Positions 37,290-64,000 of a stretch of 64,000 nucleotides of DNA are shown here, piece by piece. Below the pieces are notes generated by a model. It saw only the letters and a list, made by a program, of their open reading frames with translations. It was not told the DNA's origin and ran no database searches. The translations under genes and the position numbers were made by a program. Source of the DNA: Ridgeia piscesae (Eukaryota > Annelida > Polychaeta > Sabellida > Siboglinidae); contig JAODUO010000585.1 of assembly GCA_025642075.2 (NCBI GenBank), positions 45,001 through 109,000 of the forward strand. The letters are read 5' to 3'. The number at the start of each line of letters is the position of its first letter. The stretch's first letter is position 1.

Positions 37290-37575
37290 TGGTTCGGGTA
37301 TACACGAATATACAGTAGTTAAGTTTCGTCGTTTCCAAAAATTGGGTCAGAACGGGTGGCGTACGGGTCTTCTCACGAAAGCCGAAAGGTACGGATGTAG
37401 AGATTGACGCGAATAAATTTAGTTTTGAAAGCGCGTTCCGTGTTAGTCTGCCGAACATATGGTGCTAGCGTCTCGCTGTCTCGCGTTCGTAGTACCGTCT
37501 ACAAAACGCTACTTAGCGAGCATTACCCAACCATCGGCAAGCAAGCAGTTGCAGTTGTTTTGGAACCGCAAGTAT
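37290..37575 (+). promoter_or_regulatory. CpG-rich patch, possible IDE promoter / first non-coding exon
   Basis: A CpG-rich island in AT-rich surroundings, about 2.0 kb upstream of the IDE start codon. It ends with a donor-like ccgcaa|gtatga. The IDE start exon is preceded by an acceptor-like tgttttgtttag at 39568, which makes an upstream exon here plausible. Inference only. Confidence 0.25.
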
Positions 37576-37579
37576 GAAT

Positions 37580-39560
37580 CATCATGACACCAAATCAGTC
37601 ACTTCATCATGTTTAAAATTAAACTTCAAGTTTAAGTATAATATTCATCTATTTTAACACCGTAAATCAATTACTGATACGTGACTTCAGTTGTTGAATA
37701 TTGATCTGCATGAGTCAGCTATTGTTTTGGGTAAGATCGTCATTTAATTTTAAAGAAAATGTTATCGGATTATGACATACTGCATTGCATGGCCATGGTG
37801 CGCTTGAGAAGTTGAGCGAGCCATATCGCCTGTGTCGTAGCCATGAAGCTAAATTTACATATCCATATGTATATATATATTCATATATTAGATTAATTGA
37901 TTTAGAAGTCTGACAGGCTGCACCAGAGCCACATTCCGTCACTCACAGCCACAGTTGCAGCATTGATGTTTCAGCCATGGCCATGCAAAGACATATGAGA
38001 TTTCTCAAACGAAGTCTTTCTAAAAATTAACTTAAGACAACCTGATCTAATGCCTTACAAGTACTTTGAACTGTTGACAGATTGAACATAATTAATAATA
38101 TAATTAAATTATAATAATATAATCACAAAAAAGAAGAGTTATATTTGAATGTGGCATATGACCTGTTCAATCAAACTCCAGTTAAAGTCAGAACCAGACT
38201 TACAAAACAAAAAAACATCAGAGTGACCAGAGTGATTATGAATGAGGAAGTCATTGTCATGTGTTGAAAATGATTCTGCTCATGCTAAAAGATCATTTTG
38301 CGTGGTCATTTTACATGCTCAGAGGCAGACAAACAACAACTGTGACTGTCTTAATAAAAACAGCATACCCTGGTAGTCATTTATACACATGAAAAGGTCA
38401 TTTAAATCTGTACTACAATTTGATTGTCTCCTCCCTCTCTGATTCTGAATCATAGCCCTCTTTGAGTTTCACCCTGGAGGTTGGTAGAATTTACCGGGTA
38501 GGAAACACTGTCCAGTGGGACTGTGTAACATCTGTTTGGGTAAGAACATTAAATATCTTTAAAGATGGTGCACATACCAACCAGACTTTTCACACAAGTC
38601 TGAGTTGAGTAATTGTCTGCATAGGCATGAATAACATCCAGACCAAGCATTTGTTCTTGTGTCTATACTCTACTCTAGTCTCTATAAAGTATAATCATCT
38701 GTCTAGTACACCAAGCAGAAGTAGAGCAGTGCTTATGGTTTAATTTCTCTGATTATAATTTGTCAAGTAGTCAGTAATGTTCTTTTGTCTTACATTCCTA
38801 CATAGTACTGAAATTTAGAATGAAAAACATGTTCTCTCCTTAAGCAGTGTAATTAATAGGTATTACATTTACTAAATATGACAGCTACATTTTATGGTAC
38901 ATATTTATGCATATTGTGTATTGCTATAAATGGTTTTGATAACAAATCATGCAGGTAGTTATATTTAGTTCTTCAAATGTAGAGGTAATACTTTAGCTTA
39001 GGTTGCATTTAGTATACATGTACTAGTGATAATATGTAGGAAATAAAGTAATAATAATAGATTACAATATTATGTACATATGCCTGCTCAAAAGTCATTT
39101 TAACTTGAAGCAAAAACATAGACATTTAGTCAAATTCCTAAAAAAGTATTGATGTACAATAAAAATAATATGATATGCAACCACAGTCAACCCTATCTAA
39201 ATAGCAACTGACCCAGATTTTCAAATAAGAGTCAAAGATGACACAGTCATGACACTGCTTATTTGTCACGCCTCAATATCGGTAGCCAGATTCAACTTTT
39301 GGGGTATCAGAGGTATCATTAAAGACTCTTCCATTTTGGGGCTATATTGTGAGTAAACAACTGGCATTAAAACTTTTGATTTGTGCTGTAAGTGATTAAT
39401 ATGAATTAACTAATTTAACTGCTTCAACACTGAAAGTGACCCTTTGTTTCAATTCAAAATAATATTAAGCGCTAAATTAATACTATCTCACAGAAATATT
39501 TTGTTTTTATGTACATTAGTAAAAATTGTCAGGAAATGTTAATGTTTGCGATTGGTGTTT
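37580..39560. other. AT-rich stretch upstream of the IDE start exon
   Basis: No gene, array or element recognised; either intergenic DNA or the first IDE intron. Confidence 0.5.
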
Positions 39561-39583
39561 TGTTTAGCATCCACGTGTCCACC

Positions 39584-61713
<22,130 letters not shown>

Positions 61714-61884
61714 GTGAGTAGCCACAATTACCCACAACTTTTCAGCCCCTCAACTCAGCCTGGGGAATGAATGCACTGCATTTGTAATCGCCAGGGCGGC
61801 CTTACCCCAGATTAGGGTAGAGATGCTGATTGGCTCTTAGGCCAACTATGAAATAAAAATAACGATATACTTTTACAAGATAAT

Positions 61885-62465
61885 GATATCCTATGAAAAG
61901 TATTCAACATTGAACTTACATTAACACAAAATAAGAAAAAATTCAAATTTACAGTTGTTTATAAAATAAGAATTATGGCAGGATTAATTAATTATGGGGA
62001 GCGGTGGTCACACGGTAGAGCGCCGGACTGTCAATCGAGGGGACGGTGGTTCAATCCCACCAACCGATGTTTCGAAACTTAGGCAATTTCTTCACCCCAC
62101 ATTTGCCTGTCTTTCGGAAGAGACTAAAAGCCGGTGGTCCCTTCTATCTGGTGTCTATGCCAGGGGAAGTAAAATATCCCACACAGGGGGTAAATGTGTA
62201 ACAACAACTCCTGCGTTAGCCCAAGTTTGGGCTGTTTGGAGGTAATCACCTAGGACCAGTATCCGTGAGGTGGCAGCATTGTTTAGCCCCACACGGATAA
62301 CACACACATTAAAGATACCCTTTTATCATATAAAAACTATTCAAAATGAAACTTATATTAACACAAAATAAATGGAAATGTGCAGTTGTTTATAAAAATA
62401 GAAATTATGGCAGGATTAACCAGTATCCGTGAGGTGGCGCCACTGTTTAGATCATGCGGATAATG
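61885..62465. repeat. Direct duplication flanking SINE B
   Basis: A block at 61885-61992 (cattaacacaaaataag ... cagttgtttataaaataag ... aattatggcaggattaa) recurs at about 62335-62417. The block after it (ccagtatccgtgaggtggc ... cggataa) occurs at 62257-62300 and 62418-62464. Confidence 0.8.
61997..62330 (+). mobile_element. tRNA-derived SINE family B
   Basis: The head ggggagcggtggtcacacgg, then tagagcg (A box), and gtggttcaatcccaccaac (B box and T-arm-like stem) is followed by a non-tRNA body. It differs from family A. It is not a functional tRNA: the acceptor stem and length do not fit. Confidence 0.75.
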
Positions 62466-62699
62466 TTCAAAAGCCAGCAAAATCACGAGACTGTCTTCTC
62501 GGTGTAGTTACGCAGCCGACCGACAGTCCATTGAGTGAGACTAGACGGTGAGTGACGCGTCCATTTTAAAAGTGTCAGAGATATTTGTTGCATTCTTTTG
62601 TCTGCTGCTCCAAATGTGACACTGCTGAGAGATGTTTCCACCCATAGTTGTGTCTTGGCCATGTTCCCCTTGAGCCCCTTGCTGTGTGCAACCACTTCA

Positions 62700-64000
62700 C
62701 TGTCGAGCTTGCCAGTACCAGTACCTTATGTGCTACATAAGGTGGCTCGCCAGCACCAGTACCTTATGTGCTACATAAGGTGGCTCGCCAGCACCAGTAC
62801 CTTATGTGCTACATAAGGTGGCTCGCCAGTACCAGTACCTTATGTGCTACATAAGGTGGCTCGCCAGCACCAGTACCTTTTGTGCTACATAAGGTGGCTC
62901 GCCAGACCAGTACCTTTTGTGCTACATAAGGTGGCTCGCCAGTACCAGTACCTTTTGTGCTACATAAGGTGGCTCGCCAGTACCAGTACCTTATGTGCTA
63001 CATAAGGTGGCTCGCCAGCACCAGTACCTTTTGTGCTACATAAGGTGGCTCGCCAGCACCAGTACCTTTTGTGCTACATAAGGTGGCTCGCCAGTACCAG
63101 TACCTTTTGTGCTACATAAGGTGGCTCGCCAGTACCAGTACCTTTTGTGCTACATAAGGTGGCTCGCCAGACCAGTACCTTATGTGCTACATAAGGTGGC
63201 TCGCCAGACCAGTACCTTATGTGCTACATAAGGTGGCTCGCCAGCTGTACCAGTACCTTTATGTGCTACATAAGGTGGCTCGCCAGTACCAGTACCTTTT
63301 GTGCTACATAAGGTGGCTCGCCAGTACCAGTACCTTTTGTGCTACATAAGGTGGCTCGCCAGTACCAGTACCTTATGTGCTACATAAGGTGGCTCGCCAG
63401 TACCAGTACCTTATGTGCTACATAAGGTGGCTCGCCAGTACCAGTACCTTATGTGCTACATAAGGTGGCTCGCCAGTACCAGTACCTTATGTGCTACATA
63501 AGGTGGCTCGCCAGTACCAGTACCTTATGTGCTACATAAGGTGGCTGGCCAGTACCAGTACCTTATGTGCTACATAAGGTGGCTCGCCAGTACCAGTACC
63601 TTATGTGCTACATAAGGTGGCTCGCCAGCACCAGTACCTTATGTGCTACTAAGGTGGCTGCCGTCCGTCCTTAGGTGCTACTACAGGTGGCTCGCCAGTA
63701 CCAGTACCTTATGTGCTACATAAGGTGGCTCGCCAGTACCAGTACCTTATGTGCTACATAAGGTGGCTTGCCAGTACCAGTACCTTATGTGCTACATAAG
63801 GTGGCTTGCCAGTACCAGTACCTTATGTGCTACATAAGGTGGCTCGCCAGTACCAGTACCTTATGTGCTACATAAGGTGGCTCGCCAGTACCAGAACCTT
63901 ATGTGCTACATAAGGTGGCTTGCCAGTACCAGTACCTTATGTGCTACATAAGGTGGCTCGCCAGTACCAGAACCTTTTTACATAAGGTGGCTGCCGTACA
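62700..64000. repeat. 38-bp minisatellite with an internal palindrome, about 33 copies
   Basis: Unit agtaccttatgtgctacata, then aggtggctcgccagtacc. Each unit holds the inverted repeat ccttatgt-gct-acataagg (units with ccttttgt have one mismatch). The array reaches the window end. It lies in the IDE intron after exon 19. Confidence 0.95.

Noticed and set aside
61997..62070. Possible tRNA gene
   Set aside because: A and B boxes are present, but the cloverleaf does not close and a SINE body follows. The heads of family A SINEs were rejected for the same reason.

Overview
The window is nuclear DNA from an animal, probably an aquatic invertebrate; the phylum cannot be fixed from the sequence. Four conserved metazoan protein genes are split into short exons by large AT-rich introns. 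A CR1-type LINE, tRNA-derived SINEs, hAT-like DNA elements and a very large number of mini- and microsatellites lie around and within them.

Layout: (1) 1-4521, + strand: 3' half of a lysyl oxidase-like (LOXL2/3/4 type) gene, six exons from the last SRCR domain through the lysyl oxidase domain. (2) About 5.94-9.99 kb, - strand: a nearly full-length but dead CR1-family LINE with PHD/esterase ORF1 and endonuclease/reverse-transcriptase ORF2. (3) 12220-16754, + strand: LSM1, complete at 133 aa, with two nested hAT-like elements in intron 1. (4) 19903-34749, - strand: V-ATPase subunit B, complete coding set of 14 exons and 482 aa, with exon 8 short by about 15 residues. (5) 35.1-36.2 kb: a long purine tract upstream of that gene; about 36.36-37.13 kb: a LINE 3' fragment. 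(6) 39584 to beyond the window end, + strand: insulin-degrading enzyme, 19 coding exons, about 733 residues; the C-terminal part lies outside.

Splice junctions were placed by hand: reading phase agrees across every intron of the four genes, all introns are GT-AG except one GC-AG intron in IDE, and the translations follow the known families closely. The four genes do not form an obvious pathway. LSM1 and the V-ATPase gene converge; the V-ATPase gene and IDE diverge.

The most striking observation is that many tandem repeats begin at, or include, an exon-intron boundary. Clear cases, where splice site plus exon edge are copied together, occur at LOXL exon 4 (6 x 29 bp), V-ATPase exons 6 (5 copies) and 12 (2 copies), and IDE exons 9 (3 x 84 bp), 14 (38-bp array with exon-head relics) and 15 (donor side, 6 x 50 bp). 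Further arrays abut acceptors without clearly copying exon sequence (LOXL exons 1 and 2, V-ATPase exons 4 and 8, IDE exon 17). This looks like a recurrent process that seeds minisatellites from splice junctions. Whether it is enriched genome-wide is untested.
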